DNA of 37,975 nt from Chloroflexi bacterium HGW-Chloroflexi-10 (GCA_002840755.1 PHBZ01000050.1:1-37975), one strand, 5' to 3'. Positions 17,350-26,186 are shown, numbered from the stretch's first letter. The notes: generated by a model from the letters alone, not told the origin. Numbers and translations are program-made.

Positions 17350-17970
17350 TCAAGCGTTTATTGGGTCGGGTAGACGTAAATTATAGATAACCGCAAGGAT
17401 GCGCATGGCTACTGCAACCAGGATTCCTACAAAGGAAGCAAACCCGAGCGTAAAGTTAGAATGAATTAGAAGAAGGTAAACCCAAGCCCCGGCGAAAGAG
17501 CAAGTAGCGTATAAGTTGGCAGTACGGCCAAAGACTACCGGAATTTCATTGCAGATAACGTCCCGCATTACCCCACCAAAAACGCCGGTGATGACACCCA
17601 TTAAAGAAGCTACAAACATTGATGTACCTGACTGCAGGGCATATTCCGCTCCCAAAATAGAAAACATCCCAAGCCCAAGTGCATCCGGAATCAATATGGA
17701 TTTGGAGGTCAACCGCAGTAGACGGGTGGAATAAAAGGTCATTAAGGCCAGCATCAAAGCAACCAGCGCGTATCCACTTTCCTTGACCCAGAACACTGGC
17801 GTACGTCCCAGCAGCATATCGCGGAGGGTGCCTCCACCCAATGCAGTAATAAACGCTACAGAACATGCGCCTACCAGGTCCATATCCTTGCGACGCGCTG
17901 TGATGACTCCGGACACTGCACCTGCAATTACACCCAAATAAGAAATTATTGCAACCAAAAAATCGGACAT
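17350..17970 (-). CDS. TRIC/UPF0126 family cation channel
   Basis: A 206-residue membrane protein with about seven hydrophobic segments. The two family signatures appear once in each half: GGGTLRDMLLGR at 45-56 and GGVMRDVICNEIP at 132-144. These are the glycine-rich, Arg-containing segments of the bacterial TRIC-type homologues (older name UPF0126, e.g. E. coli YicG), which form trimeric potassium-permeable channels. The internal duplication is visible in the sequence. The gene lies about 80 bases downstream of the RarD-like gene on the same strand, with a small hairpin between them. It is convergent with the Asp-box protein gene. Confidence 0.88.
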   Translation of the reverse strand: MSDFLVAIISYLGVIAGAVSGVITARRKDMDLVGACSVAFITALGGGTLRDMLLGRTPVFWVKESGYALVALMLALMTFYSTRLLRLTSKSILIPDALGLGMFSILGAEYALQSGTSMFVASLMGVITGVFGGVMRDVICNEIPVVFGRTANLYATCSFAGAWVYLLLIHSNFTLGFASFVGILVAVAMRILAVIYNLRLPDPINA

Positions 17971-17999
17971 TTAAAAACCATCCATTTGTATTCAACTAG

Positions 18000-18016
18000 C
18001 GGTTGATATACAACCG
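18000..18016. repeat. 6-bp hairpin between RarD and TRIC genes
   Basis: CGGTTG, ATATA, CAACCG is a perfect 6-bp stem with a 5-base loop. No U-run follows on the minus strand, so it is at best a weak or processing-type terminator after the RarD gene, or a leader hairpin of the TRIC gene. Confidence 0.35.
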
Positions 18017-18052
18017 TCTCTGAGTTTTGCAAAAAGGCCAGTAAATGAATTT

Positions 18053-18955
18053 CTAGTCTGTGGAAACTGGTGTTACAGTTGGGTTGTGAATCGTTTTACG
18101 CCGTGCCATATAGCCTTCCACACTAAAAATAAGCAGTGCCAGCCAGATGATACTGAAACCCAGTAACTGATGCTGGGAGAACGGTTCTCCGAATAAAAAA
18201 ACGCCGATCAGGAATTGTATTGTTGGCGCTACATACTGCAACAGACCGATGGTCGAAAGGGTCACCAACGGTGCGCCTGTGGCAAATAAAATTAGTGGTA
18301 TCGCTGTAACAATACCAGATAAGGCTAAAAGAATACTGGTGAGTGCAGAGGAGTGTCCAAATATGCCGATGCCACTAAATTCTGAAAACAGTAAGAATGC
18401 CAGTGCCGGAATGAAGATGGCTGCCGTTTCCAGAGTGACACCCTGAATGGAAGGTAAAGGAGCGATTTTTTTAAAAAGTCCGTAAAAACCAAAGGAAAAT
18501 GCCAATACCAGAGCGATCCATGGCAGGGATCCGTGCAGAATCGTGAGATAAATGACTCCGATTGCAGCCAACGCGACCGGTACCCATTGTAATGGGCGCA
18601 GGCGTTCGCGCAGGAAAATCATTCCCAGAGAGACACTGACCAGCGGATTAATAAAATAGCCCAGGCTGGTTTCCACCACAAAGCCGGCGTTGACGCCCCA
18701 TACATACGTTAGCCAATTGATTGAAAGCAATAAACCAGCAGCCAGGTAAATCAGGATTATTTTCTTATTCAGTCTGCCTATAATAAGGCCAACTTCTTTG
18801 CGCAGGCTTACCAAAATGAAAAGAAATATAAATGACCAGGTTACCCGATGGGTCATAATCTGTATCGCGGGTGCGTCATGCAAGAGTTTAAAGTAAATCG
18901 GAAAAAATCCCCATATCACATAGGCGAAGAAAACCGATATAACGCCTTTTTTCAT
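18053..18955 (-). CDS. rarD: RarD-type EamA family permease
   Basis: A 300-residue drug/metabolite-superfamily transporter with about ten membrane helices in two EamA repeats. The RarD subgroup is indicated by the first helix AYVIWGFFPIYFKLL, by the RVTWSFIFLF segment after it, by the NWLTYVWGVNAGFVVETSLGYFINPL region (about residues 93-118) and by YVAPTIQFLIGVFLFGEPF near the end. RarD proteins were named for chloramphenicol-sensitivity phenotypes; the natural substrate is not established. The ATG at 18955 is preferred to the in-frame TTG at 18982 because GAAGG lies about 6 bases before it and MKKG starts the first helix. The upstream region is shared with the divergent PadR operon. Confidence 0.88.
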   Translation of the reverse strand: MKKGVISVFFAYVIWGFFPIYFKLLHDAPAIQIMTHRVTWSFIFLFILVSLRKEVGLIIGRLNKKIILIYLAAGLLLSINWLTYVWGVNAGFVVETSLGYFINPLVSVSLGMIFLRERLRPLQWVPVALAAIGVIYLTILHGSLPWIALVLAFSFGFYGLFKKIAPLPSIQGVTLETAAIFIPALAFLLFSEFSGIGIFGHSSALTSILLALSGIVTAIPLILFATGAPLVTLSTIGLLQYVAPTIQFLIGVFLFGEPFSQHQLLGFSIIWLALLIFSVEGYMARRKTIHNPTVTPVSTD

Positions 18956-19043
18956 TAGAATACCTTCACTTTCAATCTTCAATAAGTGCGTGGAATGATA
19001 TCAGAGAAAACTGATTCAGTGCATAAGAATTTTGGTAAGTATA

Positions 19044-19072
19044 TTGACAGACGCTATATCGTGTGATAATAT
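19044..19072 (+). promoter_or_regulatory. promoter of the PadR-DUF2812 operon
   Basis: A perfect TTGACA (19044-19049) is followed after 17 bases by TAATAT (19067-19072) or after 15 bases by GATAAT (19065-19070). The whole region downstream of the -35 is covered by inverted repeats likely to be the PadR operator. Confidence 0.6.
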
Positions 19073-19088
19073 AGCGCTACACGATATA
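19052..19088. promoter_or_regulatory. nested palindromes, probable PadR operator
   Basis: Three dyads overlap the -10 region. TATATCGTGT (19055-19064) pairs with ACACGATATA (19079-19088). CGCTATAT (19052-19059) pairs with ATATAGCG (19069-19076). TAGCGCTA (19072-19079) is self-complementary. A related CGTTATAGCG follows at 19097-19106. PadR repressors usually bind dyads overlapping their own promoter, so autoregulation is likely. Confidence 0.55.
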
Positions 19089-19132
19089 TCATGTATCGTT
19101 ATAGCGTGCAGCGATGCAAAAAAAGGATTCTG

Positions 19133-19471
19133 ATGATAAATGAAAACAAAGACTTAAGCAAATACTTACCGCTGACAGAATCAACTTTTTATATTCTGGC
19201 AGCATTAGATGGGCCTTTACATGGTTATGCAATTATGCAAAAAGTTGAGATCATGAGCCAAGGGACCATGAAATTGGGAGCCGGCACATTATACGGTGCA
19301 TTTTCCACCCTGGAACAGGAAAAGATTATTAATATGGTGGGCGAGGAAAGCCGCCGCAAGATTTATGAGTTGACTGAAAAAGGAAGAAATCTGTTTCAGA
19401 TGCAGGTGGAACGATTGAAAATCATGCTGGAAAATGGTGAAAAAGCGCTCCAGCAGATGAATGGAAATTGA
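19133..19471 (+). CDS. PadR family transcriptional regulator
   Basis: A 112-residue winged-helix repressor. The PadR signature is clear: STFYILAALDGPLHGYAIMQ (recognition of the N-terminal helix-turn-helix), then GAGTLYGAFSTLEQEKII (the wing-side helix) and RRKIYELTEKGRNLF. A short C-terminal dimer helix follows. The ATG at 19133 is chosen because AAGGA lies about 7 bases upstream. The in-frame ATG at 19091 lies inside the operator palindromes and has no ribosome binding site. The stop overlaps the ribosome binding site of the DUF2812 gene, a coupled arrangement common for this pair. The inducing signal is unknown. Confidence 0.9.
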   Translation: MINENKDLSKYLPLTESTFYILAALDGPLHGYAIMQKVEIMSQGTMKLGAGTLYGAFSTLEQEKIINMVGEESRRKIYELTEKGRNLFQMQVERLKIMLENGEKALQQMNGN

Positions 19472-19479
19472 GGAGAAAA

Positions 19480-20010
19480 ATGAGTACACAGGAATTAATG
19501 ATAAAAAAATGGTTCTGGCCCTGGCAGGATGAGGTTGAAGAAAAATGGCTGGAGGAAATGGCATTGCAGGGTTGGCATCTAAAAAAAGCGGATTACTTTG
19601 GTAAATACGCTTTTGAAAAAGGGGAATCGCAAGCAGTTTGTTACCGGTTGGATTATGTGACCATTTCCAAAAAAGAGGAACTGGAAAGCTATTATCAATT
19701 ATTTAAGGATAGCGGCTGGGAACACGTGGGCATTTTGGGCGGCTGGCAGTATTTCCGCACTGTGCGAAAAGATGGGATGGAACAGGAAATCTTTACAGAT
19801 CAGAGCTCGAAAATTCAGAAATATCAACGATTAATTTTGACTTATGTGATCTTCATACCTGTTTATGTTATGTTTCTAACTGTCTATAATTTGCCGAATC
19901 ATTGGATCATGATCTTTTTTCGAATTTTTATGGCCACGGTATTGGTTTTCTTTTCAACGATGATACTTCTTATCAGTAGACGGATTAACGAATTGAAGAA
20001 AAAGATATAA
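19480..20010 (+). CDS. DUF2812 domain membrane protein, partner of PadR
   Basis: A 176-residue protein. The N-terminal 100 residues match DUF2812, with KKWFWPWQDEVEEKWLEEMA, QGWHLKKA, YRLDY and a tryptophan-rich FKDSGWEHVGILGGWQYF-type core (about residues 73-94). Two hydrophobic helices follow (about 121-140 and 145-168). DUF2812 genes frequently sit behind PadR regulators and are thought to be membrane stress or signalling partners, but no molecular function is established. The ATG at 19480 is preferred over an upstream TTG because AGGAG lies 4 bases before it. The distance from the PadR stop is 8 bases. Confidence 0.85.
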   Translation: MSTQELMIKKWFWPWQDEVEEKWLEEMALQGWHLKKADYFGKYAFEKGESQAVCYRLDYVTISKKEELESYYQLFKDSGWEHVGILGGWQYFRTVRKDGMEQEIFTDQSSKIQKYQRLILTYVIFIPVYVMFLTVYNLPNHWIMIFFRIFMATVLVFFSTMILLISRRINELKKKI

Positions 20011-20039
20011 AAAAACCGAGCTGCTTATCCAGGCAGCTC
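20009..20039 (-). terminator. Rho-independent terminator of the Cys/His-rich secreted protein gene
   Basis: On the minus strand a 7-bp stem (GAGCTGC/GCAGCTC, 20018-20024 with 20033-20039, 8-base loop) is followed, after CGG, by seven T residues (complement of 20009-20015). It ends the gene at 20049. The plus strand lacks a T-run after the stem. Confidence 0.75.
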
Positions 20040-20048
20040 CGCTGATTG

Positions 20049-20978
20049 TTAAGGGTTGGCTGGGGTACCATCCCAGCCAGCCAGCCTGGCCATCAGATAC
20101 CAGAAAGCCTGACCTTTTAATGTGCATTGCAAGCCATGCGTGTGTGCACAGGATGGCAAATTCTGGCAATTGAAGTCGCCGGGGTGATTGGCACACCAAG
20201 TGGAACACCACGCGCAACCATCGCTGGCATTTGCATAGAAATTGCCATCCGGGTCGTATGATTCGATATCGGCAAAGTCGAATAAGACTTTGTCGTTTGC
20301 CGTTACATAATCACGCACCAAATTGTTGTTGCGCCATAATTCACTACCGCTTGATGGCGTTGAGCCGTCTGTGTGACCAGTGTAATAGATGAAACGCATA
20401 TCCGGATATTCGGATTCCAAAAGATCCAGGTTGTCGATATAGGTTTGAATTTGGTCCTCTGAGTAAGAGGACATTTGTCCGCACCAGGTCCAGGTGGAGA
20501 AGTCAAAACTGCCGGTATCGACGACACTACGGGTTTTATTCATGCCGGCTAGAGTTTCCCAATACATATCAGGGGTAATATAAGTATTTCCGGAATAGTT
20601 ATTGCCATCGTAGATGCGTAATGCGCTTGTATCGGCCGGCACTGTTACCGTTCCACTGGCTTCAATGTCAACCTTGTATTTGGGATCTCTGTCCTCCAGC
20701 CATTCTAAACCGGAGAGGATCTGGCTACCGTGAGAGGTATGCGCATAGTGCACCACGAATTGTTTTGCAGCTACAATCCATTCGTCGGGAATCTGGTGAA
20801 TATCGGTGGTGAGGTGATTAACTATAATGGCTTGCTCCAATGGATAAATTCTGAGGATGAGCGGCAAATAAACTTTATGATCCGTATTTGCGCTGGCCGG
20901 GGTCCGTGAAGGCTGCACTAAAACGGCCATCAGAACCGTGAGCAAAATAAATAGAATCAGGTTTCTTTTTGAAGTCAT
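20049..20978 (-). CDS. secreted Cys/His-rich protein of unknown function
   Basis: A 309-residue exported protein. After the signal peptide (about residues 1-30) comes KVYLPLILR, the hydrophobic motif seen in other exported proteins here. The body contains conserved-looking blocks: HYAHTSHGSQ, RIYDGNNYSGNTYI, RFIYYTGHTDG, FDFADIESYDPDG, and a Cys-rich end with CAWCSTWC, DFNC, PSC and AHTHGLQC (seven Cys in the last half, likely disulfides). The His/Ser/Asp-containing blocks suggest a hydrolase, possibly SGNH-like, but I cannot assign a family with confidence. The frame stays open far upstream, overlapping the ABC transporter gene. The ATG at 20978 is chosen because AAGGA lies 7 bases before it and a signal peptide follows. 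Confidence 0.75.
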   Translation of the reverse strand: MTSKRNLILFILLTVLMAVLVQPSRTPASANTDHKVYLPLILRIYPLEQAIIVNHLTTDIHQIPDEWIVAAKQFVVHYAHTSHGSQILSGLEWLEDRDPKYKVDIEASGTVTVPADTSALRIYDGNNYSGNTYITPDMYWETLAGMNKTRSVVDTGSFDFSTWTWCGQMSSYSEDQIQTYIDNLDLLESEYPDMRFIYYTGHTDGSTPSSGSELWRNNNLVRDYVTANDKVLFDFADIESYDPDGNFYANASDGCAWCSTWCANHPGDFNCQNLPSCAHTHGLQCTLKGQAFWYLMARLAGWDGTPANP

Positions 20979-21137
20979 GGTTTTTCCTTTTTTATGGTTT
21001 TTGAAGGAATTTCTAAAAAAATTTTGTGAAAACTTGTACAAATAAGACTGTAACAAAAAAATGAACAAAATCAAATTTTTGTTATCCAATTGAAAGGTGA
21101 ATCTGGATTTTTTGTACTGTTGATTAAGGTTGGGTAG

Positions 21138-21143
21138 TATAAT
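21138..21143 (+). promoter_or_regulatory. -10 element of the ABC exporter gene
   Basis: A perfect TATAAT lies 34 bases before the ATG. The nearest TTG-containing hexamers (TTGATT at 21120, TTGTAC at 21112) are at poor spacings of 12 and 20 bases, so the -35 is uncertain. Confidence 0.4.
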
Positions 21144-21177
21144 CTGAGGTCGGCACAGGATGGCAGAAGGATAAGAA

Positions 21178-22926
21178 ATGAAACCGTTATTATTTGTATT
21201 TAAAGCTGCCAAAAAATATACCACCCCATTGCTGCTCACTATTATCAGTATGTTATTGTTGGTTGGGGCGCAATTGGCAATTCCCTGGATTATCCGGGCG
21301 TTAATCAATACTGTTACCGGTGAGGGTCTGACCGCAGAAAGTTTCGACACCATTGGTCGCTTAACGTTGATTGTTCTGCTTGTGTACCTGGTCCGTTCCG
21401 TCTTGCAGTTTGTCCGTTCTTATATGGCACATATCGCCGGGTGGGGTGTGGTAGCCGATTTACGGAAACAGGTTTACAACCATTTGCAGCGTCTCACGTT
21501 ACGATTCTATGAAGATAAACAAACCGGGCAGATGATGTCCCGGGTAGTCAATGATACCGATTTGTTTGAGGCGCTAATTGCCCACGCCATTCCGGACGTG
21601 GTTGTGAATGTGCTCACTTTTGTTGGGGTGGCTATTGTTTTGATCAGTTTGAATTGGAAATTGACTCTTTTCTCGATGCTGCCCATTCCGCTGGTGATTT
21701 TCTCTTTGCGGCTGTACGCCAAACGGGTGCGCCCGGCTTTTGTTTTCCGTCAGAAAGAATTGGGAGAACTAAACGCGATTCTAAACGACAATATCTCCGG
21801 TATTCGTGAGATTAAAGCCTTTACTCAGGAAGAAAAATCCCTGGAAAGGGTAGGCAGCCGGGTAGAGCATTACCGCGTATCACTGCTCTCCGCTTTGCGT
21901 TTGATGGCTACATTTCACCCTTTTGTTGAGTTTACTTCTTCATTGGGCACCCTGGTGGTGGTTTATTTTGGCGGTCGTCTGGTAGTGCAGGGCGGTTTGC
22001 CAGTGGCCGATCTGGTGGCTTTTTTCTTATATCTTGATTTGTTTTACCAACCCGTGCGGAACCTCAGCACAGCCTGGGAATCGGTACAAACCGCTTTGGC
22101 GGCCGCCGACAGGGTGACAGAATTATTGTCCGAAGAACCCGAACCGCAAAATCCTTCCGGAGCAATCTCTTTTGAACAAAAAATAGACGGTCATGTGCGT
22201 TTTGAGAATGTTGGTTTTCACTATGCAACTGGTGAACAGGTATTGGAAAATATAGATCTGGATATTCCGGCACACAGCGTGGTGGCACTGGTAGGCCCTA
22301 CCGGAGTAGGTAAATCGACCCTGGTAAGTTTGATCCCACGGTTTTACGATGTGTGCGAGGGGCAGATCAGCCTGGATGGAGTGGATGTGCGTACCTTAAG
22401 CATGGAAAGCTTACGCAAGCAGATCAGTATTGTCTTGCAGGACGTTTTTCTTTTTCATGGCACGGTGCGTGAAAACATCCTCTTCGGTAAGCCGGAAGCT
22501 AGTGAAATCGAAATGATAGCCGCTGCCAAAGCAGCCAATGCACATGAGTTTATTGAAAGTCTGCCGGAGGGATACGATACTATGATCGGCGAACGCGGCA
22601 TAAAACTTTCCGGAGGGCAGAAGCAGCGTATTTCAATTGCCCGCGCTGTATTAAAAGATGCTCCGGTTCTGATATTGGATGAAGCCACCTCGGCGGTGGA
22701 TACTGAAACTGAACTGCTCATCCAGCAGGCACTAGAACGACTGATGGTTGGGCGCACCACAATATTGATTGCGCACCGCCTTTCCACGATTCGCAATGCT
22801 GACCAGATTGTTGTTCTGGAAGGAAAGCGAATTTCAGAGTTTGGTACGCATACCGAATTAATGAATGAACAAGGCCTGTATTACCGCCTGGTGAATGTTC
22901 AGCAACAATTGAAAACGGTTTTATAA
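21178..22926 (+). CDS. ABC-type exporter half-transporter (MsbA/multidrug type)
   Basis: A 582-residue fused permease-ATPase that should work as a homodimer, or heterodimer with another half, to export lipids, drugs or peptides. The N-terminal region has six membrane helices (about residues 15-300), with the EIKAFTQEE coupling segment at 211-219. The ATPase domain has Walker A GPTGVGKST (373-381), Q-loop Gln421, signature LSGGQ (477-481), Walker B VLILDEAT (497-504, with the catalytic Glu) and H-loop His533, all canonical, so it should hydrolyse ATP. An AAGGA ribosome binding site lies about 6 bases before the ATG. There is no second half-transporter gene next to it. It is convergent with the zinc-ribbon gene, with a 2-base gap. 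Confidence 0.92.
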   Translation: MKPLLFVFKAAKKYTTPLLLTIISMLLLVGAQLAIPWIIRALINTVTGEGLTAESFDTIGRLTLIVLLVYLVRSVLQFVRSYMAHIAGWGVVADLRKQVYNHLQRLTLRFYEDKQTGQMMSRVVNDTDLFEALIAHAIPDVVVNVLTFVGVAIVLISLNWKLTLFSMLPIPLVIFSLRLYAKRVRPAFVFRQKELGELNAILNDNISGIREIKAFTQEEKSLERVGSRVEHYRVSLLSALRLMATFHPFVEFTSSLGTLVVVYFGGRLVVQGGLPVADLVAFFLYLDLFYQPVRNLSTAWESVQTALAAADRVTELLSEEPEPQNPSGAISFEQKIDGHVRFENVGFHYATGEQVLENIDLDIPAHSVVALVGPTGVGKSTLVSLIPRFYDVCEGQISLDGVDVRTLSMESLRKQISIVLQDVFLFHGTVRENILFGKPEASEIEMIAAAKAANAHEFIESLPEGYDTMIGERGIKLSGGQKQRISIARAVLKDAPVLILDEATSAVDTETELLIQQALERLMVGRTTILIAHRLSTIRNADQIVVLEGKRISEFGTHTELMNEQGLYYRLVNVQQQLKTVL

Positions 22927-22928
22927 AT

Positions 22929-23513
22929 TTAGCCGATGATCAGACGGGAACCGCAGGCCTGACAGAATAATGCATCGGAAGTATGTGCCCGGCTGCATTT
23001 TGGACACACACGCGGCAGGTCCACCGGAAGAGCAGCACCGCAGCTGATACAGTTTTCCTGATCAGTTTGGTTAGGTGTCTGACAGAAGCTACAGATACGC
23101 GGATTCTGGGGCGCCTCTTTTTCTCCGGCAAGCGCTTGAGTGAGTGCACAAAGTTCATTAATCGCATCCCAGATTTGCGGGACGATATTTCCTTTATTCA
23201 TTTCACCGATCATTTCAGGAATCATTGCCAGAATTGAGATTGGTTTTGCTGAAGCAGCTCTTTCGATCATGCCACCTACATCGGAGGCGCGGTCGATCCA
23301 ATCCCGGTCGCGTCCCATGGTGACCAGAACGCCGCCATCGGTATCGGTGATGTGCACAGTTACCGGTGTGCCATGCTGACTGCCAATTTGCACCAACGCG
23401 GTTACTCCACTGCTGCTAATGTTAACGCGCGTGTGACGTTCATGAAAACGGGCGGTCAGTTGATCTGCCAGCGCGGCAGCGCGGATATTACCGTGAAACA
23501 TGCGTTGGGTCAT
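22929..23513 (-). CDS. protein with C-terminal double zinc ribbon
   Basis: A 194-residue cytoplasmic protein. The last 55 residues form two zinc-ribbon units, CSFC...CISC and CPKC...CQAC, the double-zinc-ribbon arrangement usually used for protein or nucleic-acid contacts. The N-terminal 130 residues are an alpha/beta-like domain (RVNISSSGVTALVQIGS, PVTVHITDTDGGVLVTMG, DWIDRASDVGG) followed by a helical stretch. I do not recognise the domain. The ATG at 23513 is chosen because AAGGA lies 7 bases upstream; longer in-frame starts would enter the promoter area of the divergent beta-helix gene. Function is unknown. Confidence 0.7.
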   Translation of the reverse strand: MTQRMFHGNIRAAALADQLTARFHERHTRVNISSSGVTALVQIGSQHGTPVTVHITDTDGGVLVTMGRDRDWIDRASDVGGMIERAASAKPISILAMIPEMIGEMNKGNIVPQIWDAINELCALTQALAGEKEAPQNPRICSFCQTPNQTDQENCISCGAALPVDLPRVCPKCSRAHTSDALFCQACGSRLIIG

Positions 23514-23631
23514 GAAAAGTTCCTTTTTCATGTGAAATGATGGATAGTAGCTCATTATACAATTAAGAATTCTGCAAACCAACTTTTCTTTGTTTCGTTT
23601 TTTTGTAGAATGGTAGGTGAGGAGATTGACG

Positions 23632-26130
23632 ATGATAAAAACATACAAAGATTTTGGGGTGCGAACCCTGTTGTTTCTTTTGATTTTTTTGGGATTCTTG
23701 CCGGGGACGCTTACTGTTCAGGGTGCGGGAAATATCTATTATGTTTCCTATGATACAGGCAATGACGCCAATACTGGCCTGAGCTCCCAACAACCTTTAA
23801 AAACGGTTACCAAAGTTAATGGCTTATATTTGCAGCCAGGGGATTCGGTTTTGTTTCATTGTGGTGAAACCTGGCGAGCTGACCCATTAACCATTCGTAA
23901 TTCCGGTACAAGCGCGGCGCCGATCACATTTGGTGTGTACCCCGAGAATTGCACGGATTTGCCGGAATTGAATGGTACCCAACCGGTGAGCGGCTGGACA
24001 ATTTATGCTGCCAATATTGTTGTGGCCAATTTGAACAATGGCGCGAATGCCGGAAAGTTTGCCTATGGCGTGAACCAGTTGTTCCGTGGCGATCAGCGTT
24101 TATTATTAGGACGCTGGCCAAATTTGGATGCCTCGGATGGTGGTTATGCCAGTATCGATTCGCAGCCATCCGGAACACAATTCAGTGATGCCGCTTTACC
24201 GGCAGTCAATTGGACCGGGGCTGCGGCGCATGTCCGGGGCATGCGCTGGTATATTCTCAACCGATTAATTACAGCAGATTCGGGAAGCACTTTGACCGTA
24301 GGTTCCAACCTGGATTGCTGGGGAGGAAATTGCAGCGGCTGGGGGTATTTTCTGAATAACCATCTCAGCACCCTGGATCAGGAAGGTGAATGGTTTTTTG
24401 ACAACAATTCCAAACAGCTCTATTTGTATACCACGCAGGGAATTCCCGCTAATGGTGTGATTGAAGCTTCTGTTATTTTAAAGAATACAGATGATGCTGG
24501 CCGTTCCTGGGGTGGGGTTAACCTTGGAAGAGATTTAAATGATCCTGGAATTGCTTACGTGGTTGTGGAGAAACTGGCTGTACGGCGCTGGTTCCGGCAT
24601 GGGATTGCTTCGCCGACCAACCATGCTCATTATGAAAATCATCATTTGACGATCCGTAACAATCAGATTGAAGATGTAGATGGGATTGGTATTAACCTGG
24701 CGGCCTGGGTATGGGGTGCGCAGGATGGCCGTCCGGATGGCTGGCGCGGCGGTTATGCCCTGACAATTTCCGGGAATACTATTCTGCGGGCCAATAGCAT
24801 GGGCATCAATGCATTCAGCCGCGAGTCTTTGTTTGAATATAATCAGATCAGTGATATTGCCCTGATTGAAAACCTGGGCGCAGCAGGGATGGGTTGCAGT
24901 TTCAGCGCGTCTGGCGGATCCTGTACCGAGGATGGGGACGGCATCCGAATTAAGGTGGGCGAAGTAGTGAATGACACCGGCAATCATAATACGCTATACC
25001 GCAACCGAATTGAGCGCACCGGTTATAACGGCATGGACGTGTTCGGTCACAGCAATACCTTTACCCAAAATGTGATCATACAGGCTTGCTACAGTAAAGG
25101 AGATTGCGGCGGTGTGCGTACCTTTGGGCGTGATAGTCTGGCTTCTTCACAGGTTTATGATCTGGTCTTTGATCAGAACATAATCCAGGATATTTCCGGC
25201 AATACGGATGGCTGCAAAACCGAATATGATGCCCTGTTTGGGTTTGGTTTTTATATTGATAACTATTCGAGAAATGTCAGCATAACCGACAACACAGTAA
25301 CCGATGTAACTGTGCATGGTATTCTTTATCAAAACTCAACTGGCAGCGTTACGGGAAATACTTTATATAATAACGCGCGTACTTATCCATATATCGGTGG
25401 GCAAGCCATACTGGGAGAAGCTCCTGCACAATGGTCCAACTTTTCGAATAACATTCTTTTTGGGTTGGCTCCTAATGCGCGAACTTTGGCGGTAAATGAT
25501 AAAGCATTATACATAAATGGTGATTACAACCGTTTCTTCCATCCTTATGTGACCAAACACATTTTTGCGAATGGGTCCGGCCGTACACTGGCTGAGTGGC
25601 GCAGCCTGAGCGGTAAGGATGTGCATTCCACTGAAACCTGGTACACCCAACCCAGTGGTGAAGAACCACGTTCTCGTATTCTGGTTAATGACCAAGATGA
25701 ATATGTGGTCTTTGACCTGGAGGATTACCAGTATCTGGATCTGGATCAAAATGTGCAACTGGGTACTGTTTCCCTGGCACCGTTTACTTCGCTGATTCTC
25801 ATCAATGATGGTTTTGCGCCTTTGACATTAACCGGGATTACACCCGCAATGATCGCTGCAGGGCAGGGCGATATGCTGCTGAATGTATATGGATATGGTT
25901 TTACAGAAGAAAGTGTGGTGCGCTGGGAAGACAATAACCGGACAACAACTTTTGTGAGTGAAAGACACATTCAGGCATTGATCCCTGGGATGGACACAGA
26001 GTATATAGGTGCATTTGATGTAACGGTTTTCGATCCGGAGCCAGTTCCGGGTGGGACTCTATCGGCAAAACGTACTATTTTGGTAGTAGTGGAGGTGTTT
26101 TCCGTCTATTTACCTTTGATTAACCATTAA
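23632..26130 (+). CDS. secreted right-handed parallel beta-helix protein with IPT-like domain
   Basis: An 832-residue exported protein. The signal peptide ends near VQGAG, followed by IYYVSYDTGNDANTGLSSQ, the typical start of bacterial beta-helix surface proteins. Residues about 290-620 contain the rungs (HHLTIRNNQIEDVDGIGINL, LTISGNTILRANSMGINAF, VSITDNTVTDVTVHGI), so this is a polysaccharide-binding or -cleaving type fold. Near the end LTGITPAMIAAGQGDMLLNV and the following GYGFTEESVVRW form an IPT/TIG-like domain. The protein ends in VYLPLINH, the hydrophobic end motif shared with two other proteins here. The ATG at 23632 is chosen because AGGAG lies 7 bases upstream. Catalytic residues cannot be assigned; a polysaccharide lyase or glycosidase is possible. 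Confidence 0.82.
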   Translation: MIKTYKDFGVRTLLFLLIFLGFLPGTLTVQGAGNIYYVSYDTGNDANTGLSSQQPLKTVTKVNGLYLQPGDSVLFHCGETWRADPLTIRNSGTSAAPITFGVYPENCTDLPELNGTQPVSGWTIYAANIVVANLNNGANAGKFAYGVNQLFRGDQRLLLGRWPNLDASDGGYASIDSQPSGTQFSDAALPAVNWTGAAAHVRGMRWYILNRLITADSGSTLTVGSNLDCWGGNCSGWGYFLNNHLSTLDQEGEWFFDNNSKQLYLYTTQGIPANGVIEASVILKNTDDAGRSWGGVNLGRDLNDPGIAYVVVEKLAVRRWFRHGIASPTNHAHYENHHLTIRNNQIEDVDGIGINLAAWVWGAQDGRPDGWRGGYALTISGNTILRANSMGINAFSRESLFEYNQISDIALIENLGAAGMGCSFSASGGSCTEDGDGIRIKVGEVVNDTGNHNTLYRNRIERTGYNGMDVFGHSNTFTQNVIIQACYSKGDCGGVRTFGRDSLASSQVYDLVFDQNIIQDISGNTDGCKTEYDALFGFGFYIDNYSRNVSITDNTVTDVTVHGILYQNSTGSVTGNTLYNNARTYPYIGGQAILGEAPAQWSNFSNNILFGLAPNARTLAVNDKALYINGDYNRFFHPYVTKHIFANGSGRTLAEWRSLSGKDVHSTETWYTQPSGEEPRSRILVNDQDEYVVFDLEDYQYLDLDQNVQLGTVSLAPFTSLILINDGFAPLTLTGITPAMIAAGQGDMLLNVYGYGFTEESVVRWEDNNRTTTFVSERHIQALIPGMDTEYIGAFDVTVFDPEPVPGGTLSAKRTILVVVEVFSVYLPLINH

Positions 26131-26155
26131 TATGGAGTGAAAAGGTTTAAATTCA

Positions 26156-26186
26156 TTGACAAGAAAAGTAAGATTTGTGGTAGAAT
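26156..26186 (+). promoter_or_regulatory. promoter of the RRM/CspA operon
   Basis: A perfect TTGACA (26156-26161) and TAGAAT (26181-26186) are 19 bases apart, and the -10 is extended by TG one base before it. The inferred start near 26193 gives a leader of about 100 bases, long for this genome. Confidence 0.55.

Noticed and set aside
20979..21353. N-terminal 125-codon extension of the Cys/His-rich secreted protein
   Set aside because: It would overlap the ABC exporter gene on the opposite strand, has no ribosome binding site, and would place the signal peptide internally.
24535..24987. 150-codon open frame antisense to the beta-helix protein gene
   Set aside because: The plus-strand product has a signal peptide, rungs and end motif across this region; the antisense frame is a compositional shadow.
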